DNA of 64,000 bases from Patagioenas fasciata (GCF_037038585.1 NC_092524.1:71605783-71669782), one strand, 5' to 3'; numbered from the stretch's first letter, positions 1-10,639 are shown. The notes: generated by a model from the letters alone, not told the origin. Translations and numbers: made by a program.

Positions 1-155
1 CCATCCCGGGGGATGCCGTTGGCTGCGCCCGCCTCGGGCTGGCGAGGCTCGTCTGGCAGCGTGGCGGGAGAAGGGACGGGGGAGCACGTCCCGTGCGTGG
101 GCGGGGGCTGCTGCTGCTGGAGCCAGAGCGGTTGGGGAGAGGTAAAGAGGAAGAA
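1..155. other. Non-repeated left flank of the tandem array, CpG-rich
   Basis: This is the only sequence in the window that does not recur every 8.57 kb. It is very GC- and CpG-rich, with CTG repeats near 107-120 and a good splice-donor match (GAGAG then GTAAAG) with the exon ending at 141. Similarity to the array units begins abruptly at about 155, at the sequence AATGCGGGG. In internal units the position before that point holds AT-rich DNA instead. The flank may be the promoter or first exon of the single-copy locus from which the array grew; that is an inference. Open frames here are shadows of GC-rich sequence. Confidence 0.75.
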
Positions 156-2792
156 ATGCGGGGCCGTCGGCCCAACGTCCGCTTCCTGCGGCGGGCGAGA
201 GAGCGAGCCCCTCTCTCCGGGTGGCGAAGGCTCCCTCTGCGCGGCGTGCGGCGGGCCGGGGGCCAACGTGCGCGGCAGGGTCCGTGCGCGTATCCTGGAG
301 CGGGACGGCTGCCTGGCGAGCGAGCTAGCGAGGCTCCATGTCCCCGAAGCCTCGTCTCGTGGAGCCCTGACACCCCACCGTGTTCTCCTAGGCTGAGGAC
401 GGCCGAGCGCCCCGAGTTACCGGAGAGGAAGGGAGGAGAGAAGGAGACGGGAGCGTCTGAGCTGTTAGAAGCCTCCTGGCAGCCACCGAAAGCGAGAGCC
501 GCTGTGAGTCCCTGGCCCTCGGGGCCTCGTCCCCGGCTTGTGTGTCCTGGTGCCTCCCTGCCCCTCCGTCTCCTTTTTCCCCACGCTTTCTCTGGCCCGT
601 TCTTTTCCCTGCCATTAGTTTCCTCTCTGTGTCTGTATGTGCTGCTCTGTCTCTTTCCTTCCTCCCTCCCTTCGCCGTCTCTCTCTCTGTGCCTTTGTCG
701 TGCTCGGCGTTGCCGGCTTTCTTCATTCCGTACGGCGCTGTTCCCGTCCTCGTTCACGTTCTGAGCCTTTGTGCTGCCCCCCGCCCCGTTTTTTTTCTCT
801 CTTTTTATTTTCTTTTTTCCTGTCCTCCGTCTCTCCGCGGGGCTCCTCATTCCTCTCTTTCTTCCTCCAAGCCCCTGTGTTCCCCGCGGTCTCTCGCTCT
901 GCCATCGTTTTTGCCTGTTGCCCTCTCTCTTGCTTCCCGTTGATAGGAGGAACAAAAATCTTTTAGAAAGCCCTTGGCATAAGGCAGCAAGACCAGGCCT
1001 AACGGAACAGAAACCTAACAGAGAAACACTAGCTCTGTAGGGACTGGAGGTGGGGCAAAGCGGGATGTCCTTGGCTCGCAGGCTGGGAAAATGGGACGTT
1101 CCACTAAATGGAGAAGGAGCTACTTGAGTAGCAGCACAAAATGACAGCGGGCGTGCTCAAGACATGAGGTCGAGGAGCCGACACCGGGGCAGGGGGCACC
1201 GGGCTGCAGGGGCACCGGGGACCCCTGGAGACCCTTGATGGACACTGGCATACCAGAGATGGACTGCCAGCGAAGGGTGGGGTTATGGAAAGAACTTCTG
1301 TTTAATGCACTAACTAAGCGGTAGAAGCAAATGAATGTGCAATAGGTGTATGTAAAGAATACCAAGAAGCGTGAATCACACGTACGCTCAAATACAGGGG
1401 CGATCCTCTGAGGGTGCGGTGCGCTGTATTGAAATTGCCCGCCGTTCAACACTTTCAGAACAGCGTTAGAGAGTCTTTTTTGCCGACTTTTTGGTATCTC
1501 TCCGCGTCCCGTGGTTCCTCGCCGTGTCCCCGTGTCCCGCTCCCTGCCCGTGGTCGCGTTCCTCTCTGTCCCGTTGACCGTGCCGGGTTTTTTTCCTCCG
1601 TCTCCGCGCCGCTGCCGCCGCGCCGATTTGTTTCTTTCTGTGCCCTGTTCCTGGTGCTCTTCCGGCCTCTTTTCCTCTGTCCCCGCCGCTGCTTTGATCT
1701 CTGCCTTGTTTTTTCAGAGCCCTGTCCCTTTTTTCTCTTCTCGCTTTTGAAGAGAAGCTGCCAAGTTAACGTATACTGCGAGGAAGTTATAGAAGGTGTA
1801 CCCGTCATTAACCAGTTGACATGAGGTAAATGCTTTCTGACCGCCTGCACGATGAGGGGATATTTTTCACCTTTTAGATCCGTCTGCACGACAAGAGGGA
1901 GATGGAAGATTAAGTAACACGTTGTTTAGAAGCTGAGAGCTTAGTTTATATTTGACTAATAATTAACAGATGTATTGTCAGCGAGAAACTAAACAATTAT
2001 AACTAACATCGTCAAATGAAATAAAGAACGTGGCTTAGCAGTGCTGCTGACTCTGCCGTCCCGTTTCTTTCCCCGTTTCAGCCGGTGAGCCAGCCGGAGG
2101 ACCCGCTCCGTCCGGCCGCAGGGCCCGTGGAGCCGAGGACTCTCTTGGCGCACCCCGGGGATGTCTCTGGAGAGACTCCTCGTCTCGGTCGGATCGCCGC
2201 GGGGACGGACGAGGACCTCTGGTGAGAAGTCTTTCTTCTCTGAAATTTGGGACCGGTCACGTGCTCGCGAACTGTCCGTAAGTCGTGGTACGGAATTTCG
2301 GCAGGATAGCGTGGACGGGGTTGCGAGCACCTTAGAGGTATACAGTAGTTGCTGTGGAGTTGTTTGTGCGGCCAGCTTTTGGTGTTGGTTGTTCCCGTGC
2401 TCCGTTGTGGTGCAAAGCTGGCTCTGTATGTAGCTGTGAAGAGTACCGTAGTTCGGTTTAATTCTTGGATGTGCCTTGGTTCTGACTATGCACTTGAACA
2501 CCGAAAACTACAGCAGGAGCTGCTGTGGCTTTAACTTGCGAGGAGTGTGAGCGTTGTGGAGCCATCTGTGTTGCAGAGTGTCCTAATTGCGGTGCTGAGT
2601 GTTAGAGAGATTTGAGCTGGGTACCGGAATTGTTTTGTTTTGGAGACGGTGGGATAAACTTGGAGTACAACTTGTGAGGGCGGTGTGTCGTGGGTAGGTT
2701 TGAGTATTATCTGTGGAGTACTGCTGTAGGTGTTAATAGTTATTTGCTCGTATTTGTTACAAGATGAGCCGTGTCGTTCCATGTGACGCGTA

Positions 2793-2964
2793 ATGGGAGG
2801 ACGGCGTAGTAGCGGTATTCTGAAAAAGAGCCCGTTAGGGTATATTTTAGCTCACAGGAAAGAGATTGAGGAACCACCTGGTGATAATGTGAATAGAGCA
2901 ACCTTGATGAAATCTTGTGAGCAGAGGCCATTGTATAAATTGGACAAGGAAGGAAAGGCTGTGC
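2793..2964 (+). mobile_element. ERV gag start fragment (matrix region), unit 1
   Basis: The frame opening at 2793 begins Met-Gly, as expected for a myristoylated matrix protein, and contains SPLGYILAHRKEIE followed by PLYKLD. This resembles the start of gammaretrovirus-like (ERV class I) gag. Similarity ends at 2964, exactly where the duplicated segment A begins, so gag is cut after about 57 codons. The 400-500 bases before it are T/G-rich and look like an ERV leader. This unit has TAT (Tyr) where others have TGT in the LGCILAH motif. Family call rests on motif recognition. Confidence 0.65.
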
Positions 2965-3233
2965 GCAAAGCGCGGTGCTGCACCCGGGCGCCCCAATGCC
3001 GTGCCGCAGCGCGCCTCAGTGCTGCCGCCCTGTGGCGAAACCCGGGTACTGCAGCGCACGGCCGGGGGCAGAGGCGCTGTTCGCCCCGCAGGGCTCGCAG
3101 CCAGGTATCTGTGTGTCAGTGCCCGTCCCCATTTGTGTAAAAACGACATCCCTCCCTCGGTGGCTCCTTAGAACGTTTAAAGATGTAAATATTGCTACCA
3201 CTAACATTGTCGATCCGGCTTCTTTCCTCAGTG
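2965..3233 (+). repeat. Duplicated segment A (269 bp), unit 1
   Basis: First of two copies of a 269-bp GC-rich segment inside each unit. In unit 1 it differs from its partner B (5123-5391) at about five positions, whereas in internal units A and B differ at two. Both copies end in a pyrimidine tract plus CAG (TTTCCTCAG), a good splice acceptor. Confidence 0.93.
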
Positions 3234-3321
3234 TAAAGCAAAGGAGCGCGGTTTGTTGTTTCCTTTTAAAGGCGGCTGTTGGAAGCCGCGCGGGCAAAGG
3301 GCGTGGGGGTCCCGGCAGGGT

Positions 3322-3702
3322 GGCGAGAAGGCGAGTGAGGATGCAGAGCGGGCCAATCAGATCGCTCGGGAGGGCTGGAGGGGCGGAGCGCTGATAGGCG
3401 GGGAGAATGGCAATTGATGTGCGCAGGCAGCCAATCAGATTGCCAGAGGGGCGGGCGTTGAGGCCTCAGTACTGCGCATGCCCAAATTGCGCAGTCCTCA
3501 GTCAGGTGTGACCCTGTGGCGGGCACCTGGGCGCGGAGCGCGGGAAGGAGCATCCAATAGGAGGACGGCGCGCTGGGGTGAAAAGCAGCCAATCAGAGCG
3601 CACCGACTCAATCCTGTTTGAACAGCTGCCTCCCTGGCAAGCGCGTCCGTGGTGTCTCGGGGCGGGCACCGGGAGTTAAGGGGGAAACGGGGGTCGAGGC
3701 GA
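3322..3702 (+). promoter_or_regulatory. CpG-island promoter with four CCAAT boxes, unit 1
   Basis: GC-rich, CpG-rich block with four CCAAT boxes in one orientation at 3353-3357, 3431-3435, 3554-3558 and 3589-3593, three of them in the full NF-Y form CCAATCAG. There are several GC boxes and an 8-bp inverted repeat ACTGCGCA/TGCGCAGT resembling NRF1 half sites. Orientation suggests plus-strand transcription starting after about 3600. Unlike other units, the site at 3677-3682 reads TAAGGG, so the MYB-type motif TAACGG is missing here. There is no TATA box. Promoter activity is inferred from motif content. Confidence 0.6.
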
Positions 3703-3983
3703 GGGAGGGGAGGCTGAGGAGCGCTCATTTTGGCCTCTCCTTCCCCTTGCCCTGCCTCTCCGTCCCTTTTGCCTCTCTCTCCCTCTCTCTGTGTCACCTT
3801 GTCTTGCTCCCTGTCCCTATCTTTCTCTGACAAGCTGACCTGCTCCTTGCCCTCCTTTTGTATGGAATCACAGGCTCATTCTGCTTGGAGAAGACATGTG
3901 CAATTTTAGAATGACTTGACGGTTTAGAGAAACGGCCTGGAGGAGATCATTCCTTTGTCTTTTTTTGGTGTGTGTTTTTTGTG

Positions 3984-4029
3984 TTTTTTTTTTTTTTTCC
4001 CCACGTGGGGGAAAAAAAAAAAAAAAAAA
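3984..4029. repeat. Poly(T)-CCCCACGTGGGG-poly(A) hairpin, unit 1
   Basis: 15 T, then CCCCACGTGGGGG, then 18 A: a near-perfect palindrome centred on the E-box CACGTG. It is shorter than in the internal units. Confidence 0.95.
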
Positions 4030-5122
4030 GAGGCAAATTCAGTGCCTCTGCAGAGAAGCTGGCGACCAGTTTTAGTTAAGAACGCACACCCCGTTGGCGA
4101 ACGGGTCCCGCGGCAGTTCCACGTGTTGCAGGTAAAAGAAGGAAGTTTGATCTGCCATAGAGGAACAGCCGCCTCTTTCCCTCCTTAGGGTCGAGCGTTG
4201 CCCTTGTCTTTGTTCACATGAATTTATGGGCACGCTGGAAATAGCCTTTAAGATTTATATGTAGAGTTTAATCTAAGTGGTAAGTGGCATGGGCATAGTT
4301 AATTTTTGAACACCTTGCTGCCAGTTGAAATGTAAGGGATGAAATGTGATGGGAAGTAATAAGTAAATTTGGGTTTGACTTCTAGGGTGTTTTTTTCCCC
4401 ATTAGTGTAAATCAATGGCACCGTTGTCCTGTGGCTCAATCTTCGTTCTGTTCCGTGGAGTCTTCAATTTAGGATGTTCAGGTAAGAAAGTTTGTCCTTC
4501 CAAAGAATGACCAGCCATTGGTAGGACAGAGAGAGGCTTTTAAGTGCATGATCAGAATTTAAGCCAAATTCCACTTGACGTTGCTGCTGTTGGTTTTGGC
4601 TTTCACTGGTTTCCCCACAGCTCCCTAGTGTTTGGGAGCTCGGAGTGGGCATTTTTTTCCCCCAGGGAGAGGCTATGCTTAAGAATGAATTTGTTTCCTT
4701 AGAGGAGTGAGAGTCCGTTTGTGTAACACAAAGAGAAACCCCAGCCTAGTCGAGTTCTGAGTGTGTGTCTGTGAGATGGCTGCTTTACTTTGATGAGTTC
4801 ACACCTGTGCAGTTGTAATGCCAAAGAGCAATGCAAGATAGGAGGGTTTTTTCCGCTGTGGGGGGGGATGCAGAAAACCAGAGCTAAGGTGCGGTTGCAG
4901 GCTTGGTGGTGTGGCGAGTGGGGCGCCGCTTCGGTGGGAGCTCGGGGTGAGGCCCAGCGGGTTCTGTGTCCTGTACGCGTGGCTTTCGTGCCGCGGCTCT
5001 CTGTGTGCGTTTTTGTTTTGTTGTGTTTGTTTTTTGTTTATTTTTCTGCGGGATTCCCGCGAAACGCGGCACAACCGCTCGGCCCGGGCTGCCGCGGCGG
5101 TCTCAGTGCTGCCGTCCTGTGG

Positions 5123-5391
5123 GCAAAGCGCGGTGCTGCACCCGGGCGCCCCAATGCCGTGCCGCAGCGCGCCTCAGTGCTGCCGCCCTGTGGCGAAACT
5201 CGGGTACTGCAGCGCACGGCCGGGGGCAGAGGCGCTGTTCGCCCCGCAGGGCTCGCGGCCAGGTATCTGTGTGTCAGTGTCCGTCCCCATTTGTGTAAAA
5301 ACGACATCCCTGCCTCGGTGGCTCCTTAGAACGTTTAAAGATGTAAATATTTCTACCACTAACATTGTCGATCCGGCTTCTTTCCTCAGTG
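5123..5391 (+). repeat. Duplicated segment B (269 bp), unit 1
   Basis: Partner of segment A. Its 3' end is the acceptor of candidate exon d. The sequence just before it (GTCTCAGTGCTGCCGTCCTG) resembles a stretch inside the segment (CCTCAGTGCTGCCGCCCTG), so an older repeat of about 73 bp underlies it. Confidence 0.93.
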
Positions 5392-6393
5392 GATCCGTTT
5401 TGCAGTCGGTGGCCCACGATTGCTTGGAAACAGCAGAAGCTGTTCGCTCCGGCGGAGCGGATTGAAAGGACCAGCCGCTGGAGGATGCTGAAGACTCCTG
5501 GGTCGCTGATGGAAGCAGCTTTGCATAAAGCAAGGGGTACGTGAACCTGGGCATGCAGTGACGACTGCCCAGCAGGTAATGGAAGCTAAACCTTTACCTC
5601 CAACGCCCGACAAAAATAACGCCAAGAAATGCCACTGAAAAAAACACAGTCAGGGAGGGTTTTTTTAAAATTTCCTTTAGTTCCCCCCCCCTCTCCCCCG
5701 CCCTGCTGCGTTTAGTGCAGTGAATGACCCATTGGGAGATGACTGTGGATCTGGCTGTTGAAGGGTGTCTGAAGGAGAAGGAGATGTGTGTAGAGCAGGA
5801 TTGGTTGTGGGGGTGAGTGTAACTGGTTTGGCTGTGGGGTTGTAAATTCTTTTTGGAGGCTTCCTAGTTTCTGGTGTCACCTGTGGGGTGAAGCGTCTTT
5901 CTGTGTGCAGGTTTGAAAGGTGCGACGTACGGAGCTCCATCATTTGCCACCAGAACTCCAAATCACAGAGACAACGTTGCTGTGCAGCTGCTAAGGACAG
6001 TGTGTGTCTCAGGTAGAGTAACGTCCTTTGTGCTCTGTGTGTGTGTTCCTCCCTTGAAACGAAGGCGCGCTGCCCGGAGTTTCACGTTCCGTGTGGTACC
6101 TGCTGGGCTGAGTCTCCTCCCTACGCTCGCCCGTTTTAGCCACGTCTCTGCTCCAGCCCAGTTCGGGAGCAGAGTGGGTCATCACTGACTGCAGGGCGGT
6201 TGCACCTTCTTCAAGCTGCTAACACAGGAGGATGAATTTGGCTTTCTGCTCACATCACACATTCAGATACTGGGCAAGTTGTGTATCTCCTTCAAAAAAG
6301 AAACACTGTCAAGGGGCTGACAGAGCGTGAGTTTCACAACACAACAAACCAACTCTGCTAGGCTTACATCGTTTTGGTAGTGCATAGCATGTT

Positions 6394-7234
6394 TCACTTA
6401 ATCCCGTCATTGCAGGTGTCTTCTAGAGCCTCCATTGTCAAATCTTGCTGGTTATTCACCCAATTTCCTTTCCTAACTGTCTTCCCTTTTCCCTTAGGGT
6501 TTTGAGAAGCTTGGTCCTGGGGTGTCTGGGGGTTGCCAGCTGACAAAATGACATTGCTGTGGCCTTGCTGAGAACAGGTGTCCCTGTGAGCCACCTCCCG
6601 GGAGCAGAGCTGAAGTTGAAAGGCGGCTTGAAAGCCCCGGTGAGAGTTTTCGTTAAAGAAACCGGAGATGATGGGGTTGACGCTGCTATTGAAAAAGGCC
6701 AGCCGGTGAGCAAAGGGATAGATATAAATGTGAAAGAAGTGCGACTGGACATCTGAAAGGTTGACATAGTCAGAAAGCATCATCAGAGTCCACAAGGGAA
6801 GCCAGGAGAGGGTGAAAAGCAAAACCACAATAATGAGCATTTTGATTACTCTTTGTTTCTTCTTTGACGTGCTGTGCCATCGCTCCTGGCTGTGCTTTCC
6901 CACCGTGGGCATCGCAGTGTTGAAGAGAGCAATGCTTATCCTGGCGTACATGATAACAGTGAGCGACAGGGGAGCCAGATAGATGTTCGCAAAGAGAACT
7001 GTTGTGTAGATCTTTCTCATTCCTGGGTCAGGCCAGTCCTCTCGGCACCAGTATACGGGGCGGGTTTCGTTGCCGTAGCCGAGGATCACCCTGAAATGTT
7101 TCTCTTCTTGTACGTGCAGCATGACGGCAGAAGGACACGTGATTGCGATGGCCAGAATCCAAGTGACGGCTATGATGATGAGTGCAGTTGAAACGGTCAG
7201 CTTCTGCTCGAACGGATGAACGATGCAGCGAAAC
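6394..7234 (-). pseudogene. NPFFR2-like terminal exon, receptor pseudogene, unit 1
   Basis: Minus-strand exon encoding the C-terminal two thirds of a neuropeptide FF receptor, a rhodopsin-family G-protein-coupled receptor that binds RFamide peptides at the cell surface. The open frame runs on to an ATG at 7305, but its first 23 codons read through an intron: a clean acceptor (TTTGCTGCAG) ends at 7235 and the exon opens inside the arginine codon of the DRY-equivalent motif. In the 303-residue frame, TM4 is about 40-63, the extracellular loop-2 cysteine is C87, TM5 is 99-122, TM6 154-177 with SWLP, TM7 192-216, and a tail follows to 303. TM1-3 are absent. The NPxxY motif reads NPIIS (210-214), and the usual tryptophan before it is R201. 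The retained acceptor argues for DNA-level duplication rather than a retrocopy. NPFFR2 fits better than NPFFR1 because of [13 protein letters not shown] judge it non-functional. Confidence 0.85.
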
Positions 7235-7329
7235 CTGCAGCAAAGATATCCGGCGACATACGTAGAGAAGCTGTTTAAGGAACGCTCACTCAAACAGGCA
7301 AGCATACGTTCGCTTCTTCAATTGCATGC

Positions 7330-7935
7330 TTTTTAAACAGATTAAACATGATACTCCAGTTGTTGGAAGCTGTGCTGTTGCTGGAAAAGTTACCATCGTG
7401 CATTGCAAAGGGCCTCAGAAGGGAAACACTGATCAGGAAACTGGAAATAAGTTAGCAGATGCCAGTGTGAAACCAGCCACCGAAAGGACAGAGACCGATA
7501 CAAAAGCCGCACCTCTGATCCCAGGTGGCTGTCTCCTCCAGCCAACATCAGGAAACCGCAACAAAGAGGATAAGAAATTAATAGGAGATTTATAGCCGAA
7601 TTAGAATTAGGGTCCAAAGAAGCTGTCACTGGTGATGGGAGAGCAGTGGTACCTCGCAGCGCAAGGAGCTGATGCGCTCTGTTACGATTAGGTGAAAAGG
7701 TAAGAGTGAATTTATAAACTGTTTGCGAAGGAGTGACCCAGCAATGTGAAATGTGTCTAGAAAACCATCATCTTAATACTGTATACAGGGTATAAATAAG
7801 AACAATTGGACGAGGGAAATGTCCCAGGACAACACTGGCAAATAGGGTTCTCCAAGCTGCCTAGAAAAGAGGGGTATGGCTATTGGGTGGCACTCACAGC
7901 AGCTCCCTTCTCAGGTTGGCCAGGAGCATTCCCGT
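7330..7935 (+). mobile_element. ERV pol fragment (RNase H end to integrase start), unit 1
   Basis: Degraded piece of a gammaretrovirus-like (ERV class I) pol gene. The frame near 7400-7480 matches the end of the RNase H domain (CKGPQKG, then GNKLAD). After a stop at 7593-7595 the match continues in another frame through the linker, then a CxxC (CEMC, 7745-7756) of the integrase zinc domain, and then in a third frame the start of the integrase core (PGQHWQIGF near 7822-7848, and FSGWPGAFPC). There are several frameshifts and stops. The first catalytic aspartate of the DDE triad appears as glycine (IGF). Similarity stops at about 7935, where GC-rich DNA begins. It is dead and sits in the NPFFR2-like intron. 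Family call rests on motif recognition only. Confidence 0.75.
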
Positions 7936-8719
7936 GCCGGGGGGCGGCTGCCGGCCTGTGGGCCGGGGGCTGCGGCTGTTTGGGGCGCTGCCCCCGCTTT
8001 GTTTTCCTAGGGGAGCCCCCCCCTGCTTTTTGGGGGTTGTGGTACGTGCACGTGTAAATGACACAATGAGAGTAAATGACACAATGAGCTGCCTGTCGGG
8101 GCCGTTTCCCTCGTGTCGCGTGACGGTGTCACTTGTGGCGCCCCAGCGTGAGCAGGGGCCGGCGATGCGGGTGGGGGATGCGGGGGTCAAAAGGGAGTCC
8201 CCCTGAAAAGAGGGGGTCACAGTCCCAACGTGCCTGAAAATTCCCGGGGGAGGAGAACACGTGTTCGACCTGTAAACACGAGTGTGGGAATTGCAAACAG
8301 AGAAATCTGTCCTTGGTATTTATATATTGCAGGATGGCATTCACGTGTCTATCAAATGCTTTTATATCAACGCCCTTTTCTACTCTATTATATAAAGGAT
8401 TTTTAGAATGTAAAAAATTCCTGTTGATGGTTTTAAAAATACCAATATCTTGTCTATATGTAAATTAAAAAATGAAGGACTTTTTAAAATGAGAAAAAAT
8501 TATATAGAAAGCAATTTAAAATAGAGAAAAGTGTGAGTAGGTAGAGCTACCTGTAGTGACTGTGCGTTACATAATCTAAACGGATATTAAATATCATCTC
8601 TATGTATTCACTCATACCCGTGTACGTATTTTTTTAATAAGTGCAAATAGATATCTCCGTCTAAACCTATGTAATTGTAAATATGTCAAAATCTGTAGAT
8701 CTGGAAAGATCCTGAAGCA

Positions 8720-8956
8720 ATGCGGGGCTGTGGGCCCGACGTCCGCTTCCTGCGGCGGGCGAGAGAGCGAGCCCCTCTCTCCGGGTGGCGAAGGCTCCCT
8801 CTGCGCGGCGTGCGGCGGGCCGGGGGCCAACGTGCGCGGCAGGGTCCGTGCGCGTATCCTGGAGCGGGACAGCTGCCTGGCGAGCGAGCCAGCGAGGCTC
8901 CATGTCCCCGAAGCCTCGTCTCGTAGGAGCCCTGACACCCCACCGTGTTCTCCTAG
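8720..8956 (+). promoter_or_regulatory. CpG-rich block at the unit start, unit 2
   Basis: About 240 bases rich in CpG (runs such as GCGGCGGGCG and GCGCGGCGTGCGGCGGGC) directly after the AT-rich tail of the previous unit, ending in the acceptor TTCTCCTAG at 8956. It may be a second CpG island or promoter, or transcribed leader. No CCAAT or TATA box is seen. One site varies between units (GACAGCTGC in units 2, 4, 5; GACGGCTGC in the rest). Confidence 0.4.
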
Positions 8957-9068
8957 GCTGAGGACGGCCGAGCGCCCCGAGTTACCGGAGAGGAAGGGAG
9001 GAGAGAAGGAGACGGGAGCGTCTGAGCTGTTAGAAGCCTCCTGGCAGCCACCGAAAGCGAGAGCCGCT
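8957..9068 (+). other. Candidate exon a, unit 2 (112 bp)
   Basis: Flanked by TTCTCCTAG on the left and GTGAGT on the right, both near-consensus splice signals. One frame is open throughout, but it is charged and low in complexity with no recognised domain, so a noncoding exon is as likely. The same limits exist in every unit by offset. No transcript evidence is available here. Confidence 0.4.
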
Positions 9069-9520
9069 GTGAGTCCCTGGCCCTCGGGGCCTCGTCCCCG
9101 GCTTGTGTGTCCTGGTGCCTCCCTGCCCCTCCGTCTCCTTTTTCCCCACGCTTTCTCTGGCCCGTTCTTTTCCCTGCCATTAGTTTCCTCTCTGTGTCTG
9201 TATGTGCTGCTCTGTCTCTTTCCTTCCTCCCTCCCTTCGCCGTCTCTCTCTCTGTGCCTTTGTCGTGCTCGGCGTTGCCGGCTTTCTTCATTCCGTACGG
9301 CACTGTTCCCGTCCTCGTTCGCGTTCTGAGCCTTTGTCCCGCCCCGTTTTTTTTCTCTCTTTTTATTTTCTTTTTTCCTGTCCTCCGTCTCTCCGCGGGG
9401 CTCCTCATTCCTCTCTTTCTTCCTCCAAGCCCCTGTGTTCCCCGCGGTCTCTCGCTCTGCCATCGTTTTTGCCTGTTGCCCTCTCTCTTGCTTCCCGTTG
9501 ATAGGAGGAACAAAAATCTT
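9069..9520 (+). repeat. Polypyrimidine tract, unit 2
   Basis: About 400 bases of C/T-rich DNA with CTCTCT and TTTTTT runs, probably intronic and able to form triplex DNA. It causes long spurious open frames on both strands (Arg/Glu-rich on the minus strand, Ser/Leu/Pro-rich on the plus strand). Similar shorter tracts lie at 10060-10275 and 12285-12420. Unit 1 has 7 extra bases in this tract. Confidence 0.8.
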
Positions 9521-9593
9521 GTAGAAAGCCCTTGGCATAAGGCAGCAAGACCAGGCCTAACGGAACAGAAACCTAACAGAGAAACACTAGCTC

Positions 9594-10053
9594 TGTAGGG
9601 ACTGGAGGTGGGGCAAAGCGGGATGTCCTTGGCTCGCAGGCTGGGAAAATGGGACGTTCCACTAAATGGAGAAGGAGCTACTTGAGTAGCAGCACAAAAT
9701 GACAGCGGGCGTGCTCAAGAAATGAGGTCGAGGAGCCGACACCGGGGCAGGGGGCACCGGGCTCCAGGGGCACCGGGGACTGCTGGAGACTCTTGATGGA
9801 CACTGGCATACCAGAGATGGACTGCCAGCGAAGGGTGGGGTTATGGAAAGAACTTCTGTTTAATGCACTAACTAAGCGGTAGAAGCAAATGAATATGCAA
9901 TAGGTGTATGTAAAGAATACCAAGAAGCGTGAATCACACGTACGCTCAAATACAGGGGCCATCCTCTGAGCGTGCGGTGCGCTGTATTGAAATTGCCCGC
10001 CGTTTAACACTTTCAGAACAGCGTTAGAGAGTCTTTTTTGCCGACTTTTTGGT
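9594..10053 (+). mobile_element. LTR-like segment, unit 2
   Basis: Segment from TGTAGGGACTGG to about TTTTTGGTATC, unlike the CT-rich DNA on both sides. It has the look of an ERV long terminal repeat: a TG start, a purine-rich lead-in, and an end region with ATTGAAATTGCCCGCC. I cannot confirm the family, and no poly(A) signal is seen. Copies: 1036-1495, 18169-18628, 26744-27203, 35319-35778, 43892-44351, 52466-52925, 61039-61498. Unit 1 carries several substitutions here. Confidence 0.3.
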
Positions 10054-10275
10054 ATCTCTCCGCGTCCCGTGGTTCCTCGCCGTGTCCCCGTGTCCCGCTC
10101 CCTGCCCGTGGTCGCGTTCCTCTCTGTCCCGTTGACCGTGCCGGGTTTTTTTCCTCCGTCTCCGCGCCGCTGCCGCCGCACCGATTTGTTTCTTTCTGTG
10201 CCCTGTTCCTGGTGCTCTTCCGGCCTCTTTTCCTCTGTCCCCGCCGCTGCTTTGATCTCTGCCTTGTTTTTTCAG

Positions 10276-10383
10276 AGCCCTGTCCCTTTTCTCTCTTCTC
10301 GCTTTTGAAGAGAAGCTGCCAAGTTAACGTATACTGCGATGAAGTTATAGAAGGTGTACCCGTCATTAACCAGTTGACATGAG
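10276..10383 (+). other. Candidate exon b, unit 2 (108 bp)
   Basis: Acceptor TTGTTTTTTCAG ends at 10275 and donor GAG then GTAAAT begins at 10384. All three frames contain a stop, so if used it is a noncoding or terminal coding exon. Confidence 0.35.
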
Positions 10384-10639
10384 GTAAATGCTTTCTGACC
10401 GCCTGCACGATGAGGGGATATTTTTCACCTTTTAGATCCGTCTGCACGACAAGAGGGAGATGGAAGATTAAGTAACACGTTGTTTAGAAGCTGAGAGCTT
10501 AGTTTATATTTGACTAATAATTAACAGATGTATTGTCAGCGAGAAACTAAACGATTATAACTAACATCGTCAAATGAAATAAAGAACGTGGCTTAGCAGT
10601 GCTGCTGACTCTGCCGTCCCGTTTCTTTCCCCGTTGCAG
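10384..10639 (+). other. AT-richer stretch with AATAAA, possible ERV U3/R, unit 2
   Basis: Holds a TTTATATTTG box, an AATAAA at 10579-10584 and an imperfect direct repeat (CGCCTGCACGATGAGGGG near 10400 and CGTCTGCACGACAAGAGG near 10439). Together with the gag start 770 bp downstream, this could be the U3 and poly(A) signal of the 5' LTR of the same ERV. Alternatively it is simply the intron between exons b and c. Confidence 0.25.

Larger units (their letters stand above)
156..8719 (+). repeat. Tandem array unit 1 (edge unit, 8564 bp)
   Basis: First and most divergent unit. It has a 7-bp insertion in the pyrimidine tract near 775-783, a shorter T/A hairpin (3984-4029), and unit-specific substitutions that are densest in the first 4 kb (for example in segment A at 2965-3233 and at 3677-3682, where the promoter MYB-type site is lost). 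Edge copies diverging more than internal copies is the usual pattern for an array homogenised by unequal exchange. Start and end are set by where homology begins at the left flank. Confidence 0.97.

Noticed and set aside
93-764. 223-codon plus-strand frame at the left edge
   Set aside because: Runs through CpG-rich DNA, two strong splice sites and the pyrimidine tract. Composition is that of a shadow frame.
6394-7305. NPFFR2-like copy as a processed retrocopy
   Set aside because: The intron acceptor is kept and no poly(A) tract or upstream exon sequence is joined to it.
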